Below are positions 19,821 through 30,681 of a DNA stretch of 64,000 bases, piece by piece. The first letter of the stretch is position 1. Every line of letters begins with the position of its first letter. The DNA is taken from NCBI RefSeq assembly GCF_900102345.1, contig NZ_FNKB01000001.1, positions 2,759,344 through 2,823,343 on the forward strand, in the 5' to 3' direction. The stretch is from Leucobacter chromiiresistens. Its GTDB lineage: Bacteria; Actinomycetota; Actinomycetes; Actinomycetales; Microbacteriaceae. The translations under genes were made by a program, and so were the position numbers. Below the pieces are notes generated by a model. The model was not told the origin of the DNA, did no database searches, and saw nothing but the letters and a program-made list of their open reading frames with translations.

Positions 19821-20726
19821 TCAGAGGTCGTCGATGACGATTTTGTGCATGCCGAGCAGGTGCTCGAAGGCGTGCGGGCGCTCCATGAGCCTCCCCATGT
19901 CGGCGGGCACGATCTGCCAGCTCACCCCGAACTCGTCGACCAGCCAGCCGCACTGCTCCGCCTCCGGCACGGCCGAGAGCGCGGCCCACAACCGGTCGAT
20001 CTCCGCCTGGTCCGCGCAGTGCACCTCGAGCGACACCCCCGAGCTGAACGTGAAATCCTGCTCCACGCCCGAATCCATCACGGCGAACATCTGGTCGCGG
20101 ATGCGGAAGTCGCTGTACATGAGTGCATCGGCCGTCGCCGGCCCGGTCGGCTCGCCGTAGGGGAAGGATCCGACGAGCGAGGCGTCGTCGAACACCTCGA
20201 TGTATCGGTCGCGCGCCGCGGCCGCGCGGTTCTGCGCGGCTCCGCCGAACATGAGCGACGGCATCACGAACGGGGCGTCCGGGTCTCCGCCGTCGTTCAC
20301 GCTGAGCTGCCAGGTCATGCCGTAGCGATCCTGCACCCAGCCGTAGCGCGGGCTGAAGGGGTACGCGTCGAGCGGCATCAGCACCGTGCCCCCGTCCTGC
20401 AGCCCCTCCCACACCCGGTCGAGGGCCTCGCGCGCCGCGTCGCCTCCGCCGAACCGCGCGCCCGTGAACATGAGGAACATCGAGATCGACGGATTCGGTG
20501 CGAACTCCTCGCCCGCGTTGATCAGCGTGATCCGGTAGCCCGACACGCTGACGGCGACCGTCAGCGGCGCCCCGGCCAGCGGCTGCTGGAAGTCGAGGAG
20601 GCCGGTCTCGGGGTACCGGGACTCGACCGTCGCCGTGGTGTCGGGGAGCACGCTCGCGTAGAAGCGGCCGACCTCCTCCGCGTTTCCCCGGCACCAGATG
20701 TTGGGCACGATGTACTGGTGGGTCAT
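19821..20726 (-). CDS. Two-domain VOC (PhnB/glyoxalase-like) protein
   Basis: 301 residues with two tandem betaalphabetabetabeta VOC modules of the PhnB/3-demethylubiquinone-methyltransferase-like type (about 1-145 and 155-300). Motifs: IVPNIWCRGNAEEVGRFYASV, GWVQDRYGMTWQL and CGWLVDEFGVSWQIVPADMG. The ATG at 20726 has AAAGGA 6-7 nt upstream; the open frame beyond it is not supported. First of three VOC genes within 2 kb. No substrate can be assigned. Confidence 0.82.
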   Translation of the reverse strand: MTHQYIVPNIWCRGNAEEVGRFYASVLPDTTATVESRYPETGLLDFQQPLAGAPLTVAVSVSGYRITLINAGEEFAPNPSISMFLMFTGARFGGGDAAREALDRVWEGLQDGGTVLMPLDAYPFSPRYGWVQDRYGMTWQLSVNDGGDPDAPFVMPSLMFGGAAQNRAAAARDRYIEVFDDASLVGSFPYGEPTGPATADALMYSDFRIRDQMFAVMDSGVEQDFTFSSGVSLEVHCADQAEIDRLWAALSAVPEAEQCGWLVDEFGVSWQIVPADMGRLMERPHAFEHLLGMHKIVIDDL

Positions 20727-20847
20727 GGCCGTTCCTTTCACAGGCGGGCGAGGCGTCGATGCCGGGGGCGCGAATGCCGGATGCGGCCACCCGCGCGGCC
20801 CGCTCTCAGTATCCGCCGCGGGCTCGGCGGCGGCAAGACCCGGATCG

Positions 20848-20876
20848 GTGACAATCTCGCCGATCGGGGGCACAAT
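20848..20876 (+). promoter_or_regulatory. Candidate promoter of the plus-strand VOC gene
   Basis: GTGACA (20848-20853) and CACAAT (20871-20876) are spaced by 17 nt and lie about 48 nt before the ATG at 20924, in the divergent gap between two VOC genes. The -10 matches consensus at four of six positions. Confidence 0.35.
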
Positions 20877-20923
20877 GTGAGCAGAGGGGTCTGCCGGGGC
20901 CCCGCGAGCTCCGAGGAGACCTC

Positions 20924-21367
20924 ATGTCGATCAGCCTGAACCCCTACCTCAACTTCCACGGCACGGCGAGCGACGCGCTCGAGTTCTACCACTCCGTGCT
21001 CGGCGGCGAGATCCGCCTCATGCAGTACGACTCGATTCCCGGGATGATGGGCGACCCCGCCGAGGCGGAGAAGATCATGCACGGGCAGATCGATACCCCC
21101 GACAGGCTCACCATCATGGCCGCGGACTATCCGTCGTCGATGGCCGATGCGCCGGATGCGGCCGCCTCCGGGCACTCGGTGTGCGTCTCGGGTGACGACG
21201 CCGACCGCATCCGCGCGCTGTGGGAGGGGCTCTCGCAGGGCGCGCAGATCCGGGAGCCGTTCGAGACCGCCCCCTGGGGCGACACGTTCGGCATGCTGGC
21301 CGACCGGTTCGGGGTGCCGTGGATGTTCAGCCTCGCGCCTCAGGCGGGCGCGGATTCGCCCTCGTAG
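20924..21367 (+). CDS. VOC family (PhnB-like) protein
   Basis: Single VOC module of 147 residues: NPYLNFHGTASDALEFYHSVLGGEI at the start (over two halves of the first beta-alpha unit) and WGDTFGMLADRFGVPWMFSL at the end are typical of PhnB-like proteins. It is transcribed divergently from the two-domain VOC gene and its last 28 bp overlap the 3' end of the opposite-strand VOC gene. No catalytic assignment is possible. Confidence 0.85.
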   Translation: MSISLNPYLNFHGTASDALEFYHSVLGGEIRLMQYDSIPGMMGDPAEAEKIMHGQIDTPDRLTIMAADYPSSMADAPDAAASGHSVCVSGDDADRIRALWEGLSQGAQIREPFETAPWGDTFGMLADRFGVPWMFSLAPQAGADSPS

Positions 21368-21750
21368 CCGATGAGCCAGCGCACCCCGTACCGATCGACG
21401 ACCTGCCCGTCGCTCGCCTCCCACTCGCGGCGCTCGAGCGGCTGCAGCACGCGGCCCGCGACCGCGAGGGCGTCGAACCAGCGGTGCAGCGTCGCCGGCG
21501 CGGCCGCCCCGAGCAGCGAGAAGAACATGCCGCCCATGTGCAGCGCGTCCTCGTCGGCACCCGCGTCAGCCCCGTAGATAGCGACCGGCCCCACGAGCGT
21601 GCCGTGGGCGATCGCGTCCGCGGGCCCGTCGGCGCGACCGAATTCGCCGAACGTGTGCAGCTCAATCGCGCCCCCGAACACGGATCTGTAGAACTCCAGC
21701 GCCTCTCCCGCGGTTCCGGGGAAGAGGAGATAGGGCGTGATTCCGGTCAT
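21340..21750 (-). CDS. VOC family (PhnB-like) protein
   Basis: 136 residues, single VOC module: TGITPYLLFPGTAGEALEF at the N-terminus, FGEFGR, and VVDRYGVRWLIGYE at the C-terminus. It resembles the neighbouring plus-strand VOC protein, suggesting an old local duplication followed by inversion. The convergent overlap of 28 bp is coding on both strands. It sits 70 bp after pheT on the same strand. Confidence 0.83.
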   Translation of the reverse strand: MTGITPYLLFPGTAGEALEFYRSVFGGAIELHTFGEFGRADGPADAIAHGTLVGPVAIYGADAGADEDALHMGGMFFSLLGAAAPATLHRWFDALAVAGRVLQPLERREWEASDGQVVDRYGVRWLIGYEGESAPA

Positions 21751-21820
21751 CGGCGGGCTCCCTTTCGTCGGTTCGGTGTTCCGTCGGAGCGCTGTTCCGT
21801 CGGCGCGCCGTTCCGCAGGT

Positions 21821-24453
21821 TCAGTCGCGCAGTCGGGCTGCGAAGGCGAGTGCCGCCGCCGAGACCCCGTCGAGCTTCGCGGCGCTCGCCTCCTCGGCGG
21901 TCAGCGTGCGATCGACGGCGCGGAATCGCAACGCGAACGTGAGCGCCTTCGTGCCCGGCTCGATGCCCGCCCCGCGGTAGTCGTCAACGATCCTCGCGGC
22001 CTCGAGCAGCTCGCCCGCGCCGGCCACGACCACGGCGAGCAGGTCGCCCGCGGGCACGTCGTCGGCGACGACGAGGGTGAGGTCCTGCGTCGCGGCGGGG
22101 TAGGTGGAGAGCTGCGCGGTCTCCGGCTGCCGCGGGGCGAGCTCGATCAGACGATCCAGGTCGAGCTCGAACGCGGCCGCTCGGCCCGGCAGGTGGTGCT
22201 CGGCGACCAGCTCGGGGAGCAGCTCGCCGGCCACCCCCACCACCACGAGTCCGCCCTCGTCACCGTCGGCGTCCGCGCCCGCTCCGCCGACGCGGATCGC
22301 GAGTTCGGCGGTGCGGCCCGGGTGGAAGGCGCGGTGGGAGCCCTGCGAGACGACCAGCTCGGCCGAGACGGCGCCGGCGACGGTGCGCGCGGCGTCCAGC
22401 GCATCCGCCCAGTCGGCGGCGCGAGCCGGCTCGCCGACCTGCTTCGCCACGGCGTCTCCGAGCAGCAGCCCGGCGATGCGGCGCGGCTGGCGCGGGATCG
22501 ACGCGTTGAGCTGCGCGAGCACCGCGTCGTCGGGCCGCTCGGCGAGCGGGGGCACCGTCTCGGTGCCGATCCGCACACCGTCGGCGCGGGGCTCGAACAC
22601 GAGGCCGAGCTCCAGGAGCGCGAGGTCGGTGAGACCGCGCGACACGTTGCGCTGCGCCGCGACCACCAGCCCCGGCAGCAGCGACCGGCGCAGGAACGGC
22701 GATTGCGCGTCGAGGGCGTTCGCGAGGGCGACGGCCTCGACGGGCGCCGCCCCGCGCACCGCACCAGCCGCAGCTGCGGCGGCGTCGGCCTCCGCCGCGT
22801 CGGGCCCCGACTGCTCGGCGCCCGCGCCGAAGGCATCCAGCTGCGCCCGCGACACGAACGGGTAGCTCTGCACCTCGTCGAGTCCGGCAGCGGTCACCAC
22901 GTCGGCGACGCGGCGACGCAGCCGCTGGCTGCGCGTCAGGCCGCGACCGGCGGGAGCCACGGGCAGCACCGAGGGGATGCGGTCGTAGCCGACGATGCGG
23001 GCGACCTCCTCGACGAGGTCGGCGCCGCGGCTGAGGTCGGAGCGCCAGCTCGGAGGGGCGACGCGCAGTTCATCGTTCTCGTCGGCGACGATGCGGCACC
23101 CGATCGTCTCGATCGCGCCGCGGATCTCGGCATCGCTGTAGTCCGTGCCGAGCAGTCCGTTGACGCGCGCCACGGGCAGACGCACCTCTTCCGACTCCCA
23201 GGGCGCGACGAGGTCGGAGCCCAGCGCGTCGGCGGTGCCGCCCGCGAGGTCGACGAGCAGGTCGACCATGCGCTGCGCCGCGGCCCGCGAGACGAGCGGA
23301 TCGACGCCGCGCTCGAAGCGCTTCGACGCCTCGCTCGGCAGCTTGTGCCGGCGCGCGGTGCGCGCGATCGACACGGGATCGAAGGTGGCCGCCTCGATGA
23401 GCACGTCGACGGTGCCGTCGTCGGCCTTCGTCGATTCGCCGCCCATGACCCCGGCCAGGCCGATCGCGCCTGATTCGTCGGCGATCACGAGATCCTCGGC
23501 GTGCAGCTCGCGCTCCTGACCATCGAGAGTGACGAGCGTCTCCCCCGCCGCGGCACGGCGCACGGTGATGCCGCCGGTGAGCTTCGAGAGGTCGTATGCG
23601 TGCAGCGGCTGGCCGAGCTCGAGCATCACGTAGTTCGAAATGTCGACCTCGAGCGACAGCGAGCGGATGCCGGCGAGCTGCAGCCGGGCCGCCATCCAGG
23701 CGGGGGTCGGCCGCGACGGGTCGATGCCGCGGACGACGCGCGTCACGAACCCGGTGGCTCCCGCGCGGCCTCGGATCGGCGCGCGGTCGTCGATCGAGAC
23801 CTGGAACCCGGCGCCGATGGCCGGCGTCACCGCCTGCGCCGGATCGCTGAAGGTCGCCCCCGTCGCATGCGCGTATTCGCGGCCGACGCCGCGAATGGAG
23901 AACGCGTACCCGCGATCCGGGGTGACGTTGATCTCGACCGCCGTGTCGGAGAGCCCGAGCAGCGCACGGGCGTCGTCGCCGACGGCGGGGTCGAGGCCCA
24001 GACGGGAGAGCACGATGATGCCGTCGTGATCCTCGCCGAGCGAGAGCTCGCGCGCCGAGGCGATCATGCCGTCCGACACGTGCCCGTACGTCTTGCGCGC
24101 CGAGATCTCGAACCCGCCGGGCAGCACCGCGCCCGGCAGCGACACGACGACCTTGTCGCCCGCGTCGAAGTTGTGCGCGCCGCAGACGATGCCGCGCACG
24201 CCGGCCCCGCCGTCCGCTGCCGTCCGCCCCTCGGGGGCGACGCGCACCTGGCACCAGTTCACCGTCTTGCCGTTCGAGTGCTCCTCGGGTTCGCGGGAGA
24301 GCACCTCGCCGACTACCACGGGTCCGGTCACGTCGAAGCGGCGGATCGACTCCTCCTCGAAGCCCACGCGCACGAGGTCGGCGTGCACCGCCTCGGGGGT
24401 GACGTCTTCGGGCAGCGAGACGACCTCGCCGAGCCAGCTGAGCGGAACGCGCA

Positions 24454-24454
<1 letters not shown>
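21821..24454 (-). CDS. pheT: Phenylalanine--tRNA ligase beta subunit
   Basis: Beta chain of the (alpha-beta)2 PheRS, 877 residues. Domains in order: N-terminal MRVPLSWL segment, EMAP-type tRNA-binding domain (about 40-165; SARKTYGHVSDGMIAS), B3/4 (about 215-400), B5 (about 415-490), the class II-like core, and a C-terminal anticodon-binding FDX-ACB domain (STYPAATQDLTLVVADDVP). The ATG at 24454 shares one base with the pheS stop (TAATG). An Ala-rich stretch near residue 575 is a local insertion. Confidence 0.96.
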
Positions 24455-25512
<1,058 letters not shown>

Positions 25513-25517
25513 TTATC

Positions 25518-27416
25518 TTACCGGGAGCCGTGCGCGGCGAGAATCTCCGCGATGAGCGCCGCGCGCACCGCATCGACGTCCGGCCCATCGCCTCCCGGCG
25601 CATCGGCCAGCCGATCCAGAGCGGCGGCGAGCGCGCGGGGAACGGCGACGGCGATGCGCCTGCCGTCGACCTCCAGCGACACGCGGACGGTCTCTGGGAT
25701 CGCCGCGCCCGGGTCCTCCCCTCCTGCGAGCGCCTGGTCGAGGCCGCCGTCGTCGGCGTCGACGGGGAGGAAGCGCACCCGCGCTCCCGGGCGGAGCTGC
25801 GCGGCGACATCCGTGTCGGCGTCGACCACCGTGCCGATCACCGGGTACCCGCCGGTCACGGGGTGGTCGGCGAGGAAGAGCACGGGAAGCCCGTCCGGCG
25901 GAACCTGGATGGACCCGCGCACCGTGCCCTCGCTCGGCAGCTCGCCGGATTGCGAGCGCACGAGGGGCGCGCCGTCGAACCGCAGCCCCACCCGGTTCGA
26001 GGCCGGCGCGAGGCGCCACTCCCGGGCGGTCAGCGCTTCGCGGGCGGTCGCGTCGAACCAGTCGTCGCGGGGGCCGGGCACGAAGCGGAGCACGGCACGG
26101 TCTCCGGGCGGGCGGGCGGGTCCGCTTCGCGCCGTCGGGGCTCCGTGTTCGGACGAACGTTCTGCGGAGTCCGCCGCCTCCGGCGCGCACGCCGCTCCCC
26201 GTGCGAGGATGTCGCCTGCGGCGAGAGGCGCCGGCCCCAGACCCGACAGGATGTCTCGGCTCGCGCTTCCGAGCGCTCCGGGCGTCGCGATGCCGCCGCG
26301 CACCGCCAGCACGCCCCGCAACCCGCGCGCCGCGGGCCCGACGTGCAGCGTCTCCCCGCGGTGCACGTCGAACGCGGTCGCGTCGTGCGGCGCGGGGCGT
26401 CGCTCGCCGTGCGCGTCGTCGATCACCGCCTCGGCATCCGTGCCCGCGAGCGCGATGACGGCGTCGGCCTCCGCGCGCAGCGACAGCGCGGCGTTAAGCG
26501 TCTCGAGCGCGGGGGCGCCCGCCGCGTTCCCCACCGCCAGGTTCGCCGCGGCGAGCGCACGGCGATCGGCCGCCCCGGAGGGGCTCACCCCGATCGCCGC
26601 GTGCCCCGGCCGGCCGGCATCCTGCACGAGCGTCTGGAGGCCGGGGTCGAGCACCGTGAGCACGACCCCCGCGCCGGCCGGGGGCTCCCCCGCGAGCCGA
26701 GCCGCGGCGCCGACCGCCACGCCGGGGAGCGCGATCTGCTCCCGAACGGCGCGGAAGGTCACGGTGTCGCCCGGGGCCAGCAGCGCGGCCGGCTCCCGCT
26801 CCGCATCCCAGATCCGCGCACTCGTGCGTCCGATCACCTGCCACCCGCCCGGCGAGGCTCCCGGGTAGACCGCGGAGAAGCCTCCCGCGAGCGCCACCGA
26901 CCCCGCCTCGACGCGTTCGCGCGGGGTGTCGCGCCGAGGAGCGTCGAGCGCGCCATCGCCGCCGGTGAGATACAGGAAGCCCGGCGCGAAGCCGCCGAAG
27001 GCCGCCGTCCAGCGGGCACCCGTGTGCGCGGCGATCACCCCGGCCGCCCCCAGCCCGGTGTGCGCGCCGACGACATCGAGGTCGGGGCCGTCGTACACGA
27101 CGTCGATCACTGCGACCCGCGCCGTCTCGCCGAGCATGGTGCGCGCGAACCCGGCGATCCCGGCGGGCAGCCCCGCCACCTCAGCTGAGATGCGGCGCGC
27201 GCTGGCCCGATCCGCGCACCTGACGAGCACGGTGCGCGCGGCCGGCACGATGTCGATCACTCCGGGGAAGCGGCGCTCTCTGAGGATCGCCGCGAGTGCG
27301 AGCACCGAATCGAGGTCGGGCAGATCGATGATGCACGCGCGGTCGCCGACGGGGCGCACCGCGAAGGCCCCCGCGCGGGGCGCAGCGGCGGCGTGCGAGC
27401 GATTCCGAGCGCGCAT
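25518..27416 (-). CDS. 5-oxoprolinase subunit PxpB-PxpC fusion (KipI/KipA domains)
   Basis: 632-residue fusion. The N-terminal half (about 15-230) is PxpB/KipI-like: RPVGDRACII, GGFAPGFLYLTGG and AGGFSAVYPGASPGGWQVIG. The C-terminal half (about 250-600) is PxpC/KipA-like: VLDPGLQTLVQDAGRPG, GVSPSGAADRRAL, and VTGGYPVIGTVVD near the end. With PxpA these subunits hydrolyse 5-oxoproline (pyroglutamate) to glutamate using ATP. Its ATG follows the pxpA stop directly with no gap. Many bacteria encode B and C separately, so the fusion is worth noting. Confidence 0.9.
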   Translation of the reverse strand: MRARNRSHAAAAPRAGAFAVRPVGDRACIIDLPDLDSVLALAAILRERRFPGVIDIVPAARTVLVRCADRASARRISAEVAGLPAGIAGFARTMLGETARVAVIDVVYDGPDLDVVGAHTGLGAAGVIAAHTGARWTAAFGGFAPGFLYLTGGDGALDAPRRDTPRERVEAGSVALAGGFSAVYPGASPGGWQVIGRTSARIWDAEREPAALLAPGDTVTFRAVREQIALPGVAVGAAARLAGEPPAGAGVVLTVLDPGLQTLVQDAGRPGHAAIGVSPSGAADRRALAAANLAVGNAAGAPALETLNAALSLRAEADAVIALAGTDAEAVIDDAHGERRPAPHDATAFDVHRGETLHVGPAARGLRGVLAVRGGIATPGALGSASRDILSGLGPAPLAAGDILARGAACAPEAADSAERSSEHGAPTARSGPARPPGDRAVLRFVPGPRDDWFDATAREALTAREWRLAPASNRVGLRFDGAPLVRSQSGELPSEGTVRGSIQVPPDGLPVLFLADHPVTGGYPVIGTVVDADTDVAAQLRPGARVRFLPVDADDGGLDQALAGGEDPGAAIPETVRVSLEVDGRRIAVAVPRALAAALDRLADAPGGDGPDVDAVRAALIAEILAAHGSR

Positions 27417-28172
27417 CTACGCGAAGCTCGCGATCCGAACGCCGCGCTCGTCGAGGGCGGCGCGTACCTCGCGCGCCAGCTGCACGGCTGCAGGGCTGTC
27501 GCCGTGCAGGCACAGGCTGTCGGCGGGCACCGCGATCTCCGTGCCGTCGACGGCGACCGCGCGCCCCGTCGTCGCGATCCTCACCGCCTGCGCTACGGCG
27601 GCTGCAGGATCGAGCATCGCGCCCGGCGCGGTGCGGGGCACCAGCGTGCCGTCACGGGCATAGGCCCGATCGGCGAACGCCTCGGCGAACGTGCGCACGC
27701 CCTCGTCGTGCGCGATCCGCTCGACTGCGGAGCCGCTCGGCACGAGCAGGGCGAGCTCATCGCCCACGGCGCGCACGGCGTCGACGACCGCTCGCGCCTG
27801 CGGCTCGTGGTGCACGATGGCGTTGTAGAGCCCGCCGTGGGGCTTCACGTACCGCACGCGCGCGCCGACGCTCCGCGCGAGCGCCTGCACGGCGCCGATC
27901 TGGTAGATGATCTCGTCGGCGAGCTCGGCGGGGTCGTAGTCGATGAAGCGCCTGCCGAACCCCGCGAGATCGCGGTACCCGGGGTGCGCGCCGATGGTCG
28001 CCCCGGCAGCAGCCGCGGCGGCGCACGTCGCGCGGATGCCGCTCGGGTCGCCCGCGTGGAAGCCGCAGGCCACGTTGGTGCTCGACACCGAGGCGAGCAC
28101 GGCGGCGTCGTCGCCGAACGCGTAGTTTCCGAACGACTCGCCGAGGTCGCAGTTCAGGTCGATGCGCAGCAT
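27417..28172 (-). CDS. pxpA: 5-oxoprolinase subunit A (LamB/YcsF family)
   Basis: 251 residues with the family signature [12 protein letters not shown] at the N-terminus, then [33 protein letters not shown] and LCLHGDSP, which carry the metal-binding His/Asp residues. It acts with PxpB and PxpC in ATP-dependent opening of 5-oxoproline. First gene of pxpA-pxpBC, 32 bp after the methyltransferase stop. Confidence 0.93.
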   Translation of the reverse strand: MLRIDLNCDLGESFGNYAFGDDAAVLASVSSTNVACGFHAGDPSGIRATCAAAAAAGATIGAHPGYRDLAGFGRRFIDYDPAELADEIIYQIGAVQALARSVGARVRYVKPHGGLYNAIVHHEPQARAVVDAVRAVGDELALLVPSGSAVERIAHDEGVRTFAEAFADRAYARDGTLVPRTAPGAMLDPAAAVAQAVRIATTGRAVAVDGTEIAVPADSLCLHGDSPAAVQLAREVRAALDERGVRIASFA

Positions 28173-28204
28173 CCGCCCATTCTCTCAGGCGCGGGCGCGG
28201 CCCG

Positions 28205-29017
28205 TCAGCGGCTCCGCTGGGCGAAGGCGGTCTCGTACAGCAGCACGCTCGCCGCCGTCGCGAGATTCAACGATTCGGCGGCGCCGTAGATCGGCAGCCG
28301 CACGGAGCGATCGGCGAGCGCACGCTCGGCCTCGCTCAGCCCGCGCGCCTCATTGCCGAACACCCACGCGACGGGCCCGTCGAGCTCGCCCGCCCCCCGG
28401 GCCTCGAGCACGTCGGCTCCCCGCACATCGGCGGCGAACGTACTGAGGCCCGCGGCGCGCACGGCGTCGACGGCGTCGCTGAGCGTCGGCGCGACGGCCA
28501 CCGGCAGATGGAACAGCGAACCGGTCGTCGACCGCACGACCTTCGGGTGGAACGGATCGATGCTCTCACCGGCGAAGATCACCGCATCGGCGCCGGCCGC
28601 GTCGGCGGCGCGCAGCACGGTTCCCGCGTTGCCCGGGTCGCGGATCTCGTGCAGGATCGCCACGAGCCGGGCGCCCGCGACCGCATCCGCCGCGCTCCCC
28701 TCCCAGCTCCGCGCGACGGCGACGACGCCCTGCGGGTTCACGGTCTCCGACATGGCGGCGATCACCTCGTCGGTCGCGCGCTCGAGCCGCACCCCGGCGT
28801 CGGAGGCCAGCCGATCGACCTCGGCCTGCCAGTTCTCGCCGCCGAGGGTCGTGTAGACCGTCTCCACGAGTTCGGGCCGGTGCACGAGCAGCTCCCGCAC
28901 GGCCTGCGGACCCTCGACGAGGAACCGGCCGTGGGCGCGACGCTCCTTCTTGCGCGCGAGGGAGGCGATCCTCCGCACGCGCTCGGACTTGGTGCTGCTC
29001 AGGATCGCGTCGGTCAT
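28205..29017 (-). CDS. SpoU/TrmH-family RNA 2'-O-methyltransferase
   Basis: 270 residues. An N-terminal substrate-binding domain (RRAHGRFLVEGPQAVRELL) precedes the SPOUT knot: motif 1 LHEIRDPGNAGTVLRAADAAG, motif 2 WVFGNEARGLSE and motif 3 LPIYGAAESLNLATAASVLLYE. Such a tsnR/TrmH-type 23S rRNA methyltransferase commonly lies between rplT and pheS in actinobacteria, as here. The modified nucleotide cannot be named from sequence. Confidence 0.9.
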   Translation of the reverse strand: MTDAILSSTKSERVRRIASLARKKERRAHGRFLVEGPQAVRELLVHRPELVETVYTTLGGENWQAEVDRLASDAGVRLERATDEVIAAMSETVNPQGVVAVARSWEGSAADAVAGARLVAILHEIRDPGNAGTVLRAADAAGADAVIFAGESIDPFHPKVVRSTTGSLFHLPVAVAPTLSDAVDAVRAAGLSTFAADVRGADVLEARGAGELDGPVAWVFGNEARGLSEAERALADRSVRLPIYGAAESLNLATAASVLLYETAFAQRSR

Positions 29018-29079
29018 GCGTTCAGCCTAACGGCGCCGGCGGGCGCGCCTCTGCGCGCCCGCCGCACCGCCCGGGATGC

Positions 29080-29117
29080 GCGAAGACCCCCGCTTCCTGA
29101 GAAACGGGGGTCTTCGC
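29080..29117 (-). terminator. Hairpin terminator after rplT
   Basis: A perfect 13-bp inverted repeat (GCGAAGACCCCCG / CGGGGGTCTTCGC) with a 12-nt loop starts 13 bp past the rplT stop. There is no T-tract, which is common in high-GC terminators. It separates infC-rpmI-rplT from the methyltransferase gene. Confidence 0.85.
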
Positions 29118-29130
29118 GGGGAAGAACTGC

Positions 29131-29514
29131 TTACGCGGCCTTCGGAGCCGAGGTGTCCTCGGGGAGAGCCGACTTCGCGACCTCGACGAGCGCGGCGAAC
29201 GCGGCGGGCTCGTTGGTGGCGAGCTCCGAGAGCATGCGGCGGTCGACCTCGACACCCGCGAGGCCGAGGCCCTGGATGAAGCGGTTGTAGGTCAGGCCGT
29301 TTGCGCGTGCACCCGCGTTGATGCGCTGGATCCACAGGCGACGGAAGTCGCCCTTCTTCTTGCGGCGATCGTTGTACGAGTAGACGAGCGAGTGGATGAC
29401 CTGCTCTTTGGCCTTGCGGTACAGGCGCGAACGCTGTCCGCGGTAGCCCTCGGCGCGCTCGAGGATGACGCGACGCTTCTTGTGGGCGTTGACGGCCCTT
29501 TTGACTCTTGCCAT
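29131..29514 (-). CDS. rplT: 50S ribosomal protein L20
   Basis: 127 residues, full length with the usual [15 protein letters not shown] start and the RNA-binding basic helices ([19 protein letters not shown]), then [21 protein letters not shown]20 is an early 23S rRNA assembly protein. Last gene of infC-rpmI-rplT and followed by a strong hairpin. The C-terminus carries a short Ala/Pro tail typical of actinobacteria. Confidence 0.98.
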   Translation of the reverse strand: MARVKRAVNAHKKRRVILERAEGYRGQRSRLYRKAKEQVIHSLVYSYNDRRKKKGDFRRLWIQRINAGARANGLTYNRFIQGLGLAGVEVDRRMLSELATNEPAAFAALVEVAKSALPEDTSAPKAA

Positions 29515-29565
29515 TTCGGTTCTTCCTTAGAAAGTTCTCAGATGAAAGCTATGCGCTCGCGCCGG

Positions 29566-29760
29566 TCAGTGACCGAGGAGCTTCATGGCCTGCTTGGCGT
29601 CGCCCTTGGCGAGCACCTGCTCGGCGTTCAGACGGCGCTTGCGCTTCGAGGCCTTGACCTCGAGGTTGTGGCGCATGCCGGCCTGCTGCTTCATCAGCTT
29701 GCCGGAACCGGTGAGCTTGAAGCGCTTCTTGGCCCCCGAGTGGGTCTTCTGCTTGGGCAT
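29566..29760 (-). CDS. rpmI: 50S ribosomal protein L35
   Basis: 64 residues. The ATG at 29760 has AAGGAG 6 nt upstream and yields MPKQKTHSGAKKRFKLTGSG, the standard L35 N-terminus; an upstream in-frame start adds an unsupported extension. It lies between infC and rplT in the conserved order. Confidence 0.97.
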   Translation of the reverse strand: MPKQKTHSGAKKRFKLTGSGKLMKQQAGMRHNLEVKASKRKRRLNAEQVLAKGDAKQAMKLLGH

Positions 29761-29836
29761 CGATTTCTCCTTGTTGTGTGCGAGCCTCTCGGCCGCGGAT
29801 TGCAGGGTGGCGCTGCGCACGGCAGCGCACCGCAGT

Positions 29837-30442
29837 TCATTCGCCGTCCGACTCCGTGCTGCTGGACTTGTCGGCCCGACGAGTGGCCTTCTCCTCGGCG
29901 CGACGAGCGTTCAGCTCGGCCTTCGCCTCGGACTTGTTCTTGAGCGGCGCGACGACCATCACCATGTTGCGGCCGTCGATGCGGGGGTTCGACTCGACGA
30001 CTCCGTACTCAGCGATGTCCTCGGAGAACTGCTGCAGCAGGCGCACGCCCATCTCCGGTCGCGACTGCTCGCGGCCTCGGAACAGGATCATCGCCTTCAC
30101 CTTGTCGCCCTGCGACAGGAAGCCGACGGCGCGCTTCATCTTGGTCTCGTAGTCGTGCGTGTCGATCTTGAGTCGGAAGCGCACCTCTTTGAGCACGGTG
30201 TTCGCCTGGTTGCGGCGGGCTTCCTTCTGCTTCTGAGCTGCCTCGTACTTGAACTTCCCGAAGTCCATGATCTTGGCGACGGGAGGCTTCGAGTTCGGGG
30301 CAACCTCGACGAGATCGAGATCGGCGTCCACAGCCATGCGGAGCGCAGTCTCGATCGGCACGACACCGACCTGCTCGCCACTGGGTCCTACCAGTCGCAC
30401 CTCGGGGACGCGGATTCTGTCATTCGTACGGGGATCGCTGAT
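29837..30442 (-). CDS. infC: Translation initiation factor IF-3, probable AUC start
   Basis: Prevents subunit joining and proofreads start codons. Body: [51 protein letters not shown] and [17 protein letters not shown], with an Ala/Lys/Glu-rich C-terminal tail. No ATG or GTG fits the conserved N-terminus. An ATC at 30442 is preceded by AGAGGAG with 6-nt spacing and gives 201 residues, a common actinobacterial length. An in-frame TTG at 30463 (AGGAG 9 nt upstream, 208 residues) is the alternative. IF-3 genes are known for rare AUU/AUC starts that allow IF-3 autoregulation. Start choice is uncertain; the gene is not. Confidence 0.95.
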   Translation of the reverse strand: MSDPRTNDRIRVPEVRLVGPSGEQVGVVPIETALRMAVDADLDLVEVAPNSKPPVAKIMDFGKFKYEAAQKQKEARRNQANTVLKEVRFRLKIDTHDYETKMKRAVGFLSQGDKVKAMILFRGREQSRPEMGVRLLQQFSEDIAEYGVVESNPRIDGRNMVMVVAPLKNKSEAKAELNARRAEEKATRRADKSSSTESDGE

Positions 30443-30650
30443 CGCCGGCTCCTCTGATCTCAATGGTGGGCGCTCCTCGCGGGAGCCACGGACATCGAGA
30501 TCAGGACCGCGCACGCGCCGTCCCACACCCTTGTGCAGCTGCCGAATGATCGGCGGGGTGTCAACTACCCGGTAACCTGGAATCGGTGCCGGGTGGGAGA
30601 ATCTCCACTTCCGTGATCTCGGCAGAACGCCGAGAACCGACAACATCGTA
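30443..30650 (-). promoter_or_regulatory. infC leader with extended -10 and 5' hairpin
   Basis: On the minus strand TGCTACGAT (extended -10, hexamer at 30645-30650) points toward infC. It would give a leader of about 175-195 nt, long for this dense genome. Near its 5' end is a 7-bp hairpin, TCTCGGC / GCCGAGA with a 5-nt loop (30617-30635). The -35 is poor. IF-3/L35/L20 operons often have regulatory leaders; no specific Rfam family is claimed. Confidence 0.4.
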
Positions 30651-30681
30651 GCACACTTACCGCAGGAGCAGACAGGATCTC

